The notes under the pieces were generated by a model that was not told where the DNA came from, did no database searches, and saw nothing but the letters and a program-made list of their open reading frames with translations. From Actinomycetota bacterium (GTDB lineage: Bacteria > Actinomycetota > Actinomycetes > Actinomycetales > Dermatophilaceae), in the NCBI GenBank assembly GCA_020161815.1, contig JAIUOP010000001.1, positions 248,001 to 312,000 on the forward strand: a DNA stretch of 64,000 nucleotides, read 5' to 3'. Below, piece by piece: positions 6,930-18,836 of this stretch. Positions within the stretch are counted from its first letter, which is position 1. The number at the start of each line of letters is the position of its first letter. Position numbers and translations under genes: made by a program.

Positions 6930-8408
6930 GTGAACGCCGTCCCGGCTGCCGTCATCATCCTCGCCGCCGGCGAGGGGACCCGCATGAAGTCCTCCACCCC
7001 CAAGGTTCTCCACCGCATCGGCGGGCTCTCGCTCGTGGGCCACGCGATCCGGGCGGCGCGCGAGACGCAAGCCCAGTTCGTCGAGGTGGTCGTCCGCCAC
7101 GAGCGGGAACAGGTCGTGGAGTTCTGCACCGGCTTCGACCCCGACCTCGTCGTGGCCGACCAGGACGAGGTCAGGGGCACGGGCCGGGCCGTGGAGTGCG
7201 GCCTCGACGCGCTCCCGGCCGACCTCGAGGGCACCGTCCTCGTCACCTACGGTGACGTGCCCCTGCTCAGCGGGGAGACCCTCCGCGACCTCGTCGCCGC
7301 GCATGCCGCCTCCGGCAGCGTCGCCTCGGTCGTCACCGCCCACGTGCCCAACCCGACCGGCTACGGCCGCATCGTGCGGGCGAGCGACGGAGGCGTCGAG
7401 CGGATCGTCGAGCAGAAGGACGCCGCCGAGCACGAGTTGGCGATCACCGAGATCAACAGCGGCATCTACGCCTTCGACGCGGCCGTCCTGCGCGAGGCCC
7501 TCGGCCAGGTCGGCACCGCGAACGCCCAGGGCGAGAAGTACCTCACCGACGTCGTCGAGATCGCCAGCCGGGCCGGCCACCGGGTGAGCGCGCACGTCAT
7601 CGACGACCTCTGGCAGACCGAGGGCGTCAACGACCGGGTTCAGCTGGCGGCCCTCGGCAAGGTCCTCAACCAACGCATCTGCGAGCGGCACATGCGCAAC
7701 GGCGTCACGATCGTCGACCCGGCGACGACCTGGATCGACACCGACGTCAGCATCGGCCAGGACACCACGATCCTGCCCTTCACCGAGCTCCTCGGGGCCA
7801 CCTCGATCGGGGCCGGAGCCAGCATCGGTCCGCTCGTCTCGCTCGTCGACACCGAGGTCGGTGACGGCGCGAAGGTGGTCCGCGCCGAGTGCGTCCTCGC
7901 CGAGATCGGCGCGGAGGCGAGCGTGGGCCCCTTCTCCTACCTGCGGCCGGGCACCGTGCTCGGGGCCAAGGGCAAGATCGGTGGCTTCGTCGAGACCAAG
8001 AACGCCGACATCGGGCCCGGCGCCAAGGTGCCGCACCTGACGTATGCCGGTGACGTCACCATCGGGGAGGGCGCCAACATCGGGGCCGGCACGATCTTCG
8101 CCAACTACGACGGCATCGCCAAGCACCACACGACGATCGGCAAGCACAGCTTCATCGGCTCCGACACCGTCATCGTGGCCCCGGTCGACGTGGGCGACGG
8201 CGCCTACGTCGCCGCCGGTTCGGCGTTGACCAAGGACGTCGAGCCGGGCGAGATCGCCGTGGCCCGTGGCCAGCAGCGCAATGTCGACGGCTGGGTGGCC
8301 CGGGCCCGCGCCGGCACCAAGACCGACGCGGCGGCCAGGGCGGCACGAGAAGCCGGGGCACGGCATACGGACTCCTCGGCGACCGGCGGGGAGGCGAGCG
8401 CTCAATGA
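6930..8408 (+). CDS. glmU: Bifunctional UDP-N-acetylglucosamine pyrophosphorylase / glucosamine-1-phosphate N-acetyltransferase
   Basis: A 492-residue enzyme making UDP-GlcNAc for peptidoglycan. The N-terminal nucleotidyltransferase starts with LAAGEGTRMKSSTPKVLH (about residues 11-28), the signature loop that binds UTP. From about residue 260 a left-handed beta helix of hexapeptide repeats forms the acetyltransferase, with the region KNADIGPGAKVPHLTYAGD typical of its active site and NYDG (acetyl-CoA region) further on. The GTG start at 6930 has AGGAG at a good distance. It overlaps prs by four bases (ATGA), as expected for the conserved glmU-prs operon. It acts downstream of GlmS encoded at 53 kb. 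Confidence 0.97.
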   Translation: MNAVPAAVIILAAGEGTRMKSSTPKVLHRIGGLSLVGHAIRAARETQAQFVEVVVRHEREQVVEFCTGFDPDLVVADQDEVRGTGRAVECGLDALPADLEGTVLVTYGDVPLLSGETLRDLVAAHAASGSVASVVTAHVPNPTGYGRIVRASDGGVERIVEQKDAAEHELAITEINSGIYAFDAAVLREALGQVGTANAQGEKYLTDVVEIASRAGHRVSAHVIDDLWQTEGVNDRVQLAALGKVLNQRICERHMRNGVTIVDPATTWIDTDVSIGQDTTILPFTELLGATSIGAGASIGPLVSLVDTEVGDGAKVVRAECVLAEIGAEASVGPFSYLRPGTVLGAKGKIGGFVETKNADIGPGAKVPHLTYAGDVTIGEGANIGAGTIFANYDGIAKHHTTIGKHSFIGSDTVIVAPVDVGDGAYVAAGSALTKDVEPGEIAVARGQQRNVDGWVARARAGTKTDAAARAAREAGARHTDSSATGGEASAQ

Positions 8409-9412
8409 AGGAGAAGGAGCGGCACCCGTCCGCGACGAGCATCCGCAAGCGGCCCAAGAAGCGGCTCATGGTGTTCACCGGGCGGGCGCACCCCGGGCTC
8501 GCCACCGAGATCGCCGCCGAGCTGGGCACCGAGCTGGTCCCGACGAGCGCCTACAACTTCGCCAACGGCGAGATCTACGTCCGCTTCGAGGAGTCGGTGC
8601 GCGGCGCCGATGCCTTCATCATCCAGAGCCACACGGCGCCGATCAACGAGGCGATCATGGAGCACCTGCTCATGATCGACGCGGCAAAGCGGGCCAGTGC
8701 CAAGCGAATCACCGTCGTCATGCCGTTCTACGGCTATGCCCGGCAGGACAAGAAGCACCGCGGCCGCGAGCCCATCTCGGCGCGGATGATCGCCGACATG
8801 TTCAAGGTGGCCGGTGCCGATCGGCTCATCTGCGTGGACCTCCACACCGACCAGATCCAGGGCTTCTTCGACGGGCCGGTGGACCACCTCATGGCGATCC
8901 CGGTGCTCTCGGAGTACGTCGCGAGGAAGTACGGCCACGAGGACCTGGCCGTCGTCTCACCCGACGCCGGTCGTATCAAGGTCGCCGAGCAGTGGTCGAA
9001 GCGGCTCGGCGGCGCTCCCTTGGCGTTCGTCCACAAGACGCGGGACATCAACCGCCCCAACGAGACGGTCGCCAACCGCGTCGTCGGTGAGGTCGAGGGT
9101 CGGGTCTGCGTCCTCGTCGACGACATGATCGACACCGGCGGCACGATCGTGAAGGCCGCGGACGCGATCATGGCGGCCGGCGCCAAGGACGTCGTCATCG
9201 CCGCGACCCACCCGATCCTGTCCGGCCCGGCCGCCGAGCGGCTCGCGGCCTGCAGCGCGCGTGAGGTCATCGTCACCAACACCCTGCCGATCGAGCCCGA
9301 CCACGAGTTCGAGGGGCTGACGGTCCTGTCGATCGCGCCACTGATCTCGGCCGCGGTCAAGGAGGTCTTCCTCGACGGGTCGGTCACCTCGCTCTTCGGC
9401 GGACGCGCCTGA
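8405..9412 (+). CDS. prs: Ribose-phosphate pyrophosphokinase (PRPP synthetase)
   Basis: A 335-residue enzyme transferring pyrophosphate from ATP to ribose-5-phosphate, supplying PRPP for nucleotides, His, Trp and NAD. The PRPP-binding loop DDMIDTGGTI (about residues 239-248) and the metal-binding segment VDLHTDQIQGFF are intact, as is the regulatory flexible loop YGYARQDKKHRGREPISARM. The ATG overlaps the glmU stop, so translation is probably coupled. Basic residues at the N-terminus (KEKERHPSATSIRKRPKKR) extend beyond the usual family start, which is common in actinobacteria. Confidence 0.97.
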   Translation: MKEKERHPSATSIRKRPKKRLMVFTGRAHPGLATEIAAELGTELVPTSAYNFANGEIYVRFEESVRGADAFIIQSHTAPINEAIMEHLLMIDAAKRASAKRITVVMPFYGYARQDKKHRGREPISARMIADMFKVAGADRLICVDLHTDQIQGFFDGPVDHLMAIPVLSEYVARKYGHEDLAVVSPDAGRIKVAEQWSKRLGGAPLAFVHKTRDINRPNETVANRVVGEVEGRVCVLVDDMIDTGGTIVKAADAIMAAGAKDVVIAATHPILSGPAAERLAACSAREVIVTNTLPIEPDHEFEGLTVLSIAPLISAAVKEVFLDGSVTSLFGGRA

Positions 9413-9416
9413 GGCC

Positions 9417-9863
9417 ATGACCGGCGCGGACAGCGTGCGCGACCGGGTCGGTGACTTCCCGGTCGCCTGGCCCGTGCAGACCCGGTGGACCGACAACGAC
9501 ATGTTCGGGCACCTCAACAACGCGGTCTACTACGCCCTCTGGGACAGCGCGATCAACGCCTGGCTGGCCCGCGACGCGGGTGCCGACCCGATGACGGATG
9601 CCGCTTTCCCCGTCGTCGCCGAGTCCTCATGCCGCTACCTCAGCGAGCTTGCCTACCCCGATGACCTCGTCGTCGGGATCGGCGTCGACCGGCTCGGATC
9701 GTCCTCGGTCACCTTCCGCCTCGCCCTGTATGCCGCGGGCTTGCCTCCCACGGATCGCGTTGCGGCAGTGGGGCGTTGGGTCCACGTCTACGTCGAACGG
9801 GACACGCGTCGCCCCACGCCGATGCCGGCTGAGGTGCGCGCCGTCTACGAAGCCGCGCTGTGA
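9417..9863 (+). CDS. Acyl-CoA thioesterase, YbgC/FadM hotdog type
   Basis: A 148-residue single hotdog domain. The catalytic region TRWTDNDMFGHLNNAVYY (about residues 21-38) carries the Asp of the 4-hydroxybenzoyl-CoA thioesterase family. ESSCRYLSELAYPDDLVV is the central strand region. It begins four bases after prs and overlaps the following alcohol dehydrogenase start (GTGA), so it is probably part of the glmU operon. The natural acyl-CoA is unknown. It is not part of the conserved core order and appears to have been added to the operon. Confidence 0.87.
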   Translation: MTGADSVRDRVGDFPVAWPVQTRWTDNDMFGHLNNAVYYALWDSAINAWLARDAGADPMTDAAFPVVAESSCRYLSELAYPDDLVVGIGVDRLGSSSVTFRLALYAAGLPPTDRVAAVGRWVHVYVERDTRRPTPMPAEVRAVYEAAL

Positions 9864-10957
9864 GGATCCGCGGGGCGGTCCTGCGCGAGGTGGGCCAGCC
9901 GAGCCCGTATGCCGCGTCGGCGCCACTGCGCGTGGTGGAGCTCGACCTCGCCCCGCCGGGGCCGGGGGAGGTGCTCGTGCAGCTCGAGGCGGCCGGGCTC
10001 TGTCACTCCGACCTGTCCGTCGTCGACGGCTCGCGGGTGCGGCCGGTGCCGATGCTGCTGGGCCACGAGGGGGCCGGGCGGGTCCTCGAGGTGGGGTCCG
10101 GGGTGAGGGACGTGGCCGTGGGGGACCGGGTGGTCCTCACCTTCCTGCCGCGCTGTGGTGAGTGCGCGGGATGCGCCACCGACGGGGTGCGTCCGTGCGT
10201 GCCCGGCTCGGCCAGCAACGGGGCGGGTGAGTTGCTCGGTGGGGGTCGGCGGCTGTCGTCGTCGGGGATGCCGGTGCACCACCACCTGGGGGTGTCGGCG
10301 TTCGCGACCCATGCCGTCGTCGACGAGCGCTCGCTGGTGGTCGTCCCCGACGATGTGCCCCCGGACGTTGCCGCCCTCCTGGGGTGTGCCGTCCTCACCG
10401 GTGGGGGAGCGGTCCGCAATGCCAGTCGGGTCAGGGCCGGTGAGCGCATCGCGGTCGTCGGGCTCGGTGGGGTCGGGATGGCCGCGCTCCTCGTGGCGCT
10501 GGGTCTCGACGACGTCGAGGTCGTGGCCGTGGACCCGGTCGAGGCGAAGCGTGACGCCGCGCTGGCCCTCGGCGCGGCGGGCGCCTGTGAGCCGGAGGCG
10601 GCGGAGGTCGGCGCCTTCGACGTGGTGATCGAGGCCGCCGGGTCGGCGAGGGCCTTCGAGACGGCATACAGAATGTTGGGTCCGGGAGGGCGGCTGGTGA
10701 CGGTCGGGCTGCCCGCGCCCAGGGCGATGGCCACGATCGCGCCGCTCGACCTCGTGGCCGGGGGGCGGAGCATCATCGGGAGCTACCTGGGCTCGGCCGT
10801 GCCCCGTCGGGACATCCCCGTCTTCGTCGAGATGTGGCGGGCCGGGAGGCTGCCCGTCGAGCGACTGGTGTCCCACCACATCGGACTGGACGACCTCAAT
10901 GCCGGGCTCGACCGCCTCGCCTCGGGAGCGGCCATCCGGCAGGTCATCACCTTCTGA
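9860..10957 (+). CDS. Zinc-dependent alcohol dehydrogenase (MDR superfamily)
   Basis: A 365-residue medium-chain dehydrogenase. Catalytic zinc ligands Cys48 (GLCHSD) and His69-Glu70 (GHEGAG) are present, and the structural zinc site has all four cysteines, 99, 102, 105 and 113. The NAD(P)-binding GLGGVG motif lies around residue 195. The closest general type is the class III-like/aryl-alcohol group that oxidises alcohols or reduces aldehydes with NAD(H). The GTG start overlaps the thioesterase stop. Its 3' end overlaps the convergent homocysteine methyltransferase by eleven bases. The substrate cannot be read from the sequence. Confidence 0.9.
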   Translation: MRIRGAVLREVGQPSPYAASAPLRVVELDLAPPGPGEVLVQLEAAGLCHSDLSVVDGSRVRPVPMLLGHEGAGRVLEVGSGVRDVAVGDRVVLTFLPRCGECAGCATDGVRPCVPGSASNGAGELLGGGRRLSSSGMPVHHHLGVSAFATHAVVDERSLVVVPDDVPPDVAALLGCAVLTGGGAVRNASRVRAGERIAVVGLGGVGMAALLVALGLDDVEVVAVDPVEAKRDAALALGAAGACEPEAAEVGAFDVVIEAAGSARAFETAYRMLGPGGRLVTVGLPAPRAMATIAPLDLVAGGRSIIGSYLGSAVPRRDIPVFVEMWRAGRLPVERLVSHHIGLDDLNAGLDRLASGAAIRQVITF

Positions 10958-11843
10958 CGATGGCCGCGATCTGGTCGGGAAAGACGCGGCAGCACCCACC
11001 GATGAACCCGGCACCGGCGTCGCGCCACGAGGCCACGGCGCCCGGCTCCCACGCCGCGGTCCCCAGCCAGCGGCGCCCGACGGCATCCCAGGTCTCGCCA
11101 CTGTTGGGATAGGCGACACCCACGAGGCCGTGCTCGGTCGGGGCGAGGGCGCGCAGGGCTGGCTCGACATCGTCGGGAGGGCAGCAGTTCACACCGACGG
11201 CGACGGTGCCGGCATACGCCTTGGCTGCCTCGGTGACGTCCGACAGTGCCTCTCCCGTGCGGGTGTCGGTGCCGCCGGCGGCGGGAGTGACGGAGAACCA
11301 GGCCGGGACGGTGGCGCCGAGGTCGGTCAGCTCGGCAGCGAGGGCGCGGACCTCGAGCAGGCTGGGGATCGTCTCAAGGGCGAGCGCGTCGACTCCCTCG
11401 CCCAGGAGCGCGAGCAGTCGCGGGCGGTGGTGATTGCGCAGGATCGAGGTGGCCTCGGCCGGGTCGGTCGGGAGGCCGTAGTCACCCGTGTACTCCGAGC
11501 CGTTGGCCAGGCTCGCGCCATAGGGGCCGACGGACCCGACGATCCACCCCGAGCCGTGGGCGTCGCGTGCTGACCGTGCCGCCGCCACGGCGTCGCGGGT
11601 GAGGGGAGCCAGCTCTGCCTCGTCAAAACCGCTGCGGGACAGGGACATCGGCGTCAGCTGGTAGGTCGCTGTCGTCGCGACCTGGGCACCGGCAGCGAAG
11701 AAGGCGGCGTGCGCACGCGTGATCGCCTCGGGGTCGGAGCGGAGGACGGCAGCGGACCACAGCGAGGACGAGAGGTCCTCGCCCTGGGCCTCGAGCTGGG
11801 TGGCCAGGCCGCCGTCGAGGACGAGGGAGGTGGGCAGGGTCAT
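10947..11843 (-). CDS. mmuM: Homocysteine S-methyltransferase
   Basis: A 298-residue enzyme that methylates homocysteine, typically with S-methylmethionine as donor. The three zinc cysteines of the family are seen: Cys in VGVNCCPP and the CC pair in FIGGCCRVFPDQI near the C-terminus. The start DGGLATQLEAQG is the usual family beginning, so the ATG at 11843 is chosen rather than a longer frame. It overlaps the stop of the CGNR-type regulator by four bases, so the two form an operon read leftward. No mmuP permease is next to it; the divergent EamA exporter-like protein is the only transporter nearby. Confidence 0.9.
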   Translation of the reverse strand: MTLPTSLVLDGGLATQLEAQGEDLSSSLWSAAVLRSDPEAITRAHAAFFAAGAQVATTATYQLTPMSLSRSGFDEAELAPLTRDAVAAARSARDAHGSGWIVGSVGPYGASLANGSEYTGDYGLPTDPAEATSILRNHHRPRLLALLGEGVDALALETIPSLLEVRALAAELTDLGATVPAWFSVTPAAGGTDTRTGEALSDVTEAAKAYAGTVAVGVNCCPPDDVEPALRALAPTEHGLVGVAYPNSGETWDAVGRRWLGTAAWEPGAVASWRDAGAGFIGGCCRVFPDQIAAIVRR

Positions 11844-12391
11844 GGCGTCGACTCCTTGAGGCGGGCACGGTAGGCGGCCGCATGGGCCCGGTTGGCGCAG
11901 GCGGTGTCGCAGAACTTGCGGGACTGGTTCTTGGACAGGTCGATGAGGACGTTCTCGCAGTCTTCCCCCTCGCACAGGCGGAGCCGGCTCAAGGAGTCGG
12001 TCCGGATGACGTCGATCATCGCCATGGCGGCATCGACGGCCATCCGGACGGCGATCGGGGCGTCGTTGTCAGTGCCGTGGATGTGCCAGCCGAAGGGCTC
12101 GTGGATGACGAGCTGGGGGAGGGCGCGGCCGTCGCGCAGCAGGGCGTTGACGAGGTCGACCGCCTCGAGCACCTCGACGTCCCAGAGCCGGCGGAGGCGG
12201 TCACGGACCCGACGGACCTGGGCCAGGTCATGGTCGTCCTCGGGCATGCTGCCGGTCCACGACCAGCCGGCCATGTGCGCGAGCAGGTCGTCGACGGTGG
12301 CCAGCGCGTCGGGTGCCATCGGTGAGGGATGGGTATTCACCAGGGCGGCCGTCCACTGGAGGGTCACCTCGGTATCAGGAGCAAAGATCAA
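11840..12391 (-). CDS. CGNR zinc-finger regulator with ABATE-type N-terminal domain
   Basis: A 183-residue protein. The N-terminal 130 residues are helical and carry the pattern found in stress-related ABATE domains (FAPDTEVTLQWTAALVNT). The C-terminal zinc finger has CEGEDCENVLID, then RKFCDTACANRAHAAAYR, i.e. the paired cysteines and the C-x-N-R signature of the CGNR family, which is thought to bind DNA. The start is probably TTG at 12391, with AGGAG five bases upstream. It precedes mmuM with a four-base overlap and diverges from an EamA transporter over a compact promoter region, so it likely controls both. Confidence 0.82.
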   Translation of the reverse strand: MIFAPDTEVTLQWTAALVNTHPSPMAPDALATVDDLLAHMAGWSWTGSMPEDDHDLAQVRRVRDRLRRLWDVEVLEAVDLVNALLRDGRALPQLVIHEPFGWHIHGTDNDAPIAVRMAVDAAMAMIDVIRTDSLSRLRLCEGEDCENVLIDLSKNQSRKFCDTACANRAHAAAYRARLKESTP

Positions 12392-12392
12392 C

Positions 12393-12446
12393 TTGACTCC
12401 TGACTGGCTCGGTCCCTACCGTCATGACCAACAGCATACTTTGGTC
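12393..12446 (+). promoter_or_regulatory. Promoter and operator-like repeat upstream of the EamA gene
   Basis: TTGACT at 12393-12398 and TACCGT at 12417-12422, 18 bases apart, form a plausible promoter reading toward the EamA gene. GACCAA (12426-12431) and TTGGTC (12441-12446) are an inverted repeat with a nine-base spacer just downstream, a possible operator. Confidence 0.5.
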
Positions 12447-12485
12447 CTGACCGTTCGGTCCGGCGAGCGAGAGAGCGTGGCAGTG

Positions 12486-13475
12486 ATGGTCGAGGCAGTG
12501 CGCCGCCAGGTCGGGAGCGGCTTCCTCGCCGTCATCGTCTCCTCGCTCTTCTTCGCCACCTCGGGCACCTTCGCCAAGTCCCTCATCGTCACCGGCTGGT
12601 CCCCGCTCGCCGTCGTCACCGTCCGCGTGGTCGGCGCCGCGCTGGTGCTCCTGCCCTGGACGCTCTGGGCTCTGCGGGGCCGCTGGAGTGCGGTGCGGGG
12701 TCACCTGCCCCTCGTCGCGGCCTACGGCTTCTTCGGCATCGCGGCCGCGCAGCTCGGCTACTTCGGCGCCGTGCAGCGGCTCGACGTCGGGGTGGCCCTG
12801 CTCATCGAGTACCTCGGGATCGTCCTCGTCGTCCTCGTCATCTGGGCGCGGACGCGTCGCACGCCGCACCCGTTCACCCTCGTCGGCGTGCTCCTCGCCG
12901 TGGCGGGACTCGTCCTCGTCCTCGACCTGACCGGCGCGGTCGCCCCGGACCTGGTCGGCGTGCTCTGGGGCCTGTTCGCCGCCATGGGCATGGCCGGCCA
13001 CTACCTCCTCGCCGCCCGCCCGACTCCGGTGCCGGCCGTCGCGTTCGCCGGGCTGGGGCTCTTCGCCGGTGGCATCCTCCTGGGGCTCGCCGGACTCATC
13101 GGCCTGGTCCCCTTCGAGATCGGGGGCTCCACGGTCACCCTCGGCGGGGCTGAGGTTCCGGCCTGGGTCGCCTTCGCCGAGCTGGTGATCATCGCGGCCG
13201 CCGCGGCATACCTCATCGCCATCATCGGAGCCCGCCTGCTCGGGTCGACGATGGCCTCCTTCGTCGGCCTGTCCGAGGTCCTCTTCGCGGTCCTCATCGC
13301 GTGGTTCCTGCTCGGTGAGGCGCCCGGCTGGATGCAGATCATCGGCGGGGTGCTCATCCTCGGGGGCACCGTCGCGGTGCGCCTGGGCGAGCTGCGGGAG
13401 GTCGAGGAGCATCCGGAGCTCGCCGCGGACGACGTGCTCGCCGACCCGGCCGCGACCGCCGTCCACACCCCCTGA
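12486..13475 (+). CDS. EamA/RhaT family (DMT superfamily) transporter
   Basis: A 329-residue inner-membrane protein with about ten hydrophobic segments arranged as two EamA repeats (roughly residues 10-140 and 155-300). The repeat signature of an early helix with FFATSGTFAKSL and a conserved helix ending LGEAPGWMQIIGG is visible. DMT proteins move small metabolites, often amino acids outward. ATG at 12486 is chosen; a GTG three codons earlier is equally possible. The much longer open frame upstream overlaps the opposite-strand regulator and is not real. The C-terminal 25 residues are acidic and cytoplasmic. Confidence 0.88.
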   Translation: MVEAVRRQVGSGFLAVIVSSLFFATSGTFAKSLIVTGWSPLAVVTVRVVGAALVLLPWTLWALRGRWSAVRGHLPLVAAYGFFGIAAAQLGYFGAVQRLDVGVALLIEYLGIVLVVLVIWARTRRTPHPFTLVGVLLAVAGLVLVLDLTGAVAPDLVGVLWGLFAAMGMAGHYLLAARPTPVPAVAFAGLGLFAGGILLGLAGLIGLVPFEIGGSTVTLGGAEVPAWVAFAELVIIAAAAAYLIAIIGARLLGSTMASFVGLSEVLFAVLIAWFLLGEAPGWMQIIGGVLILGGTVAVRLGELREVEEHPELAADDVLADPAATAVHTP

Positions 13476-13801
13476 CCCTTGGGAGGCCACCGATTTCGTG
13501 GGCCCGGACCCCATCGCCTAGACTCGAGCAGTTGCCTCGGCGAGGGACGACGCACGGCCATCGGTGTCCGGGAGTCCGCACAGGGAAGCCTGTGTCGGCC
13601 CCCCAGCAGTTGGCTGGTCCGTCCGTGATCGACGCGGTGCGCCGCAGACCCTGACCGGTCCGCGGGTCGCCCGGCGCTCACCCTCGATGACCGTGCCGCG
13701 TCCCGCGTCGAGGCCCACCGCGAGGCACTCGCCCCGCACCTGTCCAGCATCGTCCCCGCGCGATCGGTCCCCTGCCGGTCGCCACCTGCTCAAGGAGTCT
13801 C
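13476..13801 (+). promoter_or_regulatory. Intergenic region with putative long leader of rplY
   Basis: No gene is seen in these 326 bases. TAGACT at 13519-13524 resembles a -10 element, which would create an mRNA leader of about 270 bases. Within it CACAGG-GAAG-CCTGTG (13579-13594), extended by CCG/CGG, makes a strong hairpin with a tetraloop. The rplY ribosome-binding site AAGGAG is at the end. Autoregulation of L25/Ctc through this leader is only a hypothesis. Confidence 0.45.
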
Positions 13802-14452
13802 GTGTCCGAGAACAAGCTCGTCGCCGAGGCGCGCACCCAGTTCGGCAAGGGTGCCGCCCGCAAGATCCGCCGCGACCACAAGGTCCCCGCCGTCATGTAT
13901 GGCCACGGCGCCGCCCCCATCCACATCACCCTCCCGGGTCACGACGCGATGATGGCGCTCAAGCACGCCAACGCGCTGCTCACGATCACCCTCGGCGACG
14001 AGGAGCACCTCGCCCTCGCCAAGGACGTCCAGCGTGACCCGATCAAGCCGGTCATCGAGCACGTCGACCTGGTCATCGTGAAGAAGGGCGAGAAGGTCGT
14101 CGTCGACGTCCCCGTCCACCTCGAGGGCGAGGCCGGTCCCGAGACCGTCGTCACCACCGACCACAACACCCTCCAGCTCGAGGTCGAGGCGACCCACATC
14201 CCCGAGTCGATCGTCGTCTCGGTCGAGGGCCTCGAGGCCGGCACCCAAATCCTCGCCGGCGCCGTCGAGCTGCCCAAGGGCGCGACCCTGGTCACCGACG
14301 CCGAGGCGCTCGTCGTCAACATCACCGCGATGATCTCGCAGGAGGCGCTCGACGCCGAGCTCGCCGAGGCCGAGGACGGAATCGAGCACGAGGCCCCGGC
14401 CGACGCCGACGCCGCCCCGGCGGCCGACGAGGCCCCGGCCGGCGAGGCCTGA
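13802..14452 (+). CDS. rplY: 50S ribosomal protein L25 / general stress protein Ctc
   Basis: A 216-residue protein of the long (Ctc/TL5) L25 form that binds 5S rRNA. The N-terminal L25 domain (about 1-95) starts VAEARTQFGKGAARKIRRDHKVPAVMYG (shown here in overlapping parts: the FGKGAARKIRR and VPAVMYGHG motifs are diagnostic). A C-terminal beta domain (100-180) follows and the last 30 residues are acidic and Ala-rich. The start is GTG at 13802 with AAGGAG upstream. It is followed by a strong terminator and then pth, the conserved neighbour in actinobacteria. Confidence 0.95.
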   Translation: MSENKLVAEARTQFGKGAARKIRRDHKVPAVMYGHGAAPIHITLPGHDAMMALKHANALLTITLGDEEHLALAKDVQRDPIKPVIEHVDLVIVKKGEKVVVDVPVHLEGEAGPETVVTTDHNTLQLEVEATHIPESIVVSVEGLEAGTQILAGAVELPKGATLVTDAEALVVNITAMISQEALDAELAEAEDGIEHEAPADADAAPAADEAPAGEA

Positions 14453-14475
14453 TCCCTCCGCTCCACAACGCGCGC

Positions 14476-14515
14476 CCGTGTGGCCCGGTCTCCTTCGCGG
14501 GGCCGGGCCACACGG
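14476..14515. terminator. Hairpin terminator after rplY
   Basis: A perfect 13-bp stem (14476-14488 with 14503-14515) with a 14-base loop begins 24 bases after the rplY stop. The right arm ends in a GGCATAC motif. Confidence 0.75.
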
Positions 14516-14584
14516 CATACCGGGCGGCGTTGGCGTGACGGCCCGGCCCCTCCCGGGAGTTTCGGCGCTGACGGTGGCGGACGG

Positions 14585-14590
14585 CATACT
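14585..14590 (+). promoter_or_regulatory. Putative -10 element for pth
   Basis: CATACT lies eight bases upstream of the GTG of pth. With no Shine-Dalgarno sequence between them, this fits a leaderless transcript. The hexamer is part of the over-represented GGCATAC motif. Confidence 0.5.
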
Positions 14591-14598
14591 GGTCCGTT

Positions 14599-15194
14599 GT
14601 GACTGACGGGCCGTGGGTGATCGTGGGACTGGGCAATCCCGGTCCCTCGTATGCCGGCAACCGCCACAACGTCGGCGCCATGGTCATCGACGAGCTCGCC
14701 CGTCGCGCCGGCACCACCCTCCGCACCCACAAGGCCCGCGCCGTCGCTGCCCAGGTCCGCCTCGGCGCCGGCCCCGGGGGCGTCCCCGGCCCGAGCGCGG
14801 TCATCGCGGTGCCGAGCTGCTACATGAACGAGTCCGGCGGTCCGACCAAGTCGCTGCTCACCTTCTTCAAGGCCGGCCCCGAGCGCCTCGTCGTCATCCA
14901 CGACGAGCTCGACATCCCTGCCGCCGACGTCCGCCTCAAGCTCGGCGGCGGCGAGGGCGGCCACAACGGCCTGCGCTCGATCTCCTCCTCGCTCGGCACC
15001 AAGGACTACCACCGCGTCCGCGTCGGCATCGGCCGGCCCCCGGGCCGGATGGAGGCCGCCGACTACGTCCTGCGCGACTTCGGCCCCGCCGAGCGCAAGG
15101 AACTGCCCTTCCTCCTCGACGATGCCGCCGATGCCGTCGAGCTCCTCGTCACCGAAGGACTACTGGCCGCCCAGCAGCGGTTCCACTCACCGTC

Positions 15195-15198
<4 letters not shown>
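14599..15198 (+). CDS. pth: Peptidyl-tRNA hydrolase
   Basis: A 199-residue enzyme that frees tRNA from dropped-off peptidyl-tRNA. Catalytic His lies in [17 protein letters not shown], and the substrate-binding residues are in [10 protein letters not shown] and [13 protein letters not shown]. The C-terminal [16 protein letters not shown] helix is typical. The GTG start at 14599 appears leaderless. The stop overlaps the mfd start (ATGA), so pth and mfd are translationally coupled. Confidence 0.96.
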
Positions 15199-18821
<3,623 letters not shown>

Positions 18822-18836
18822 GGAAAGGACCTGACG

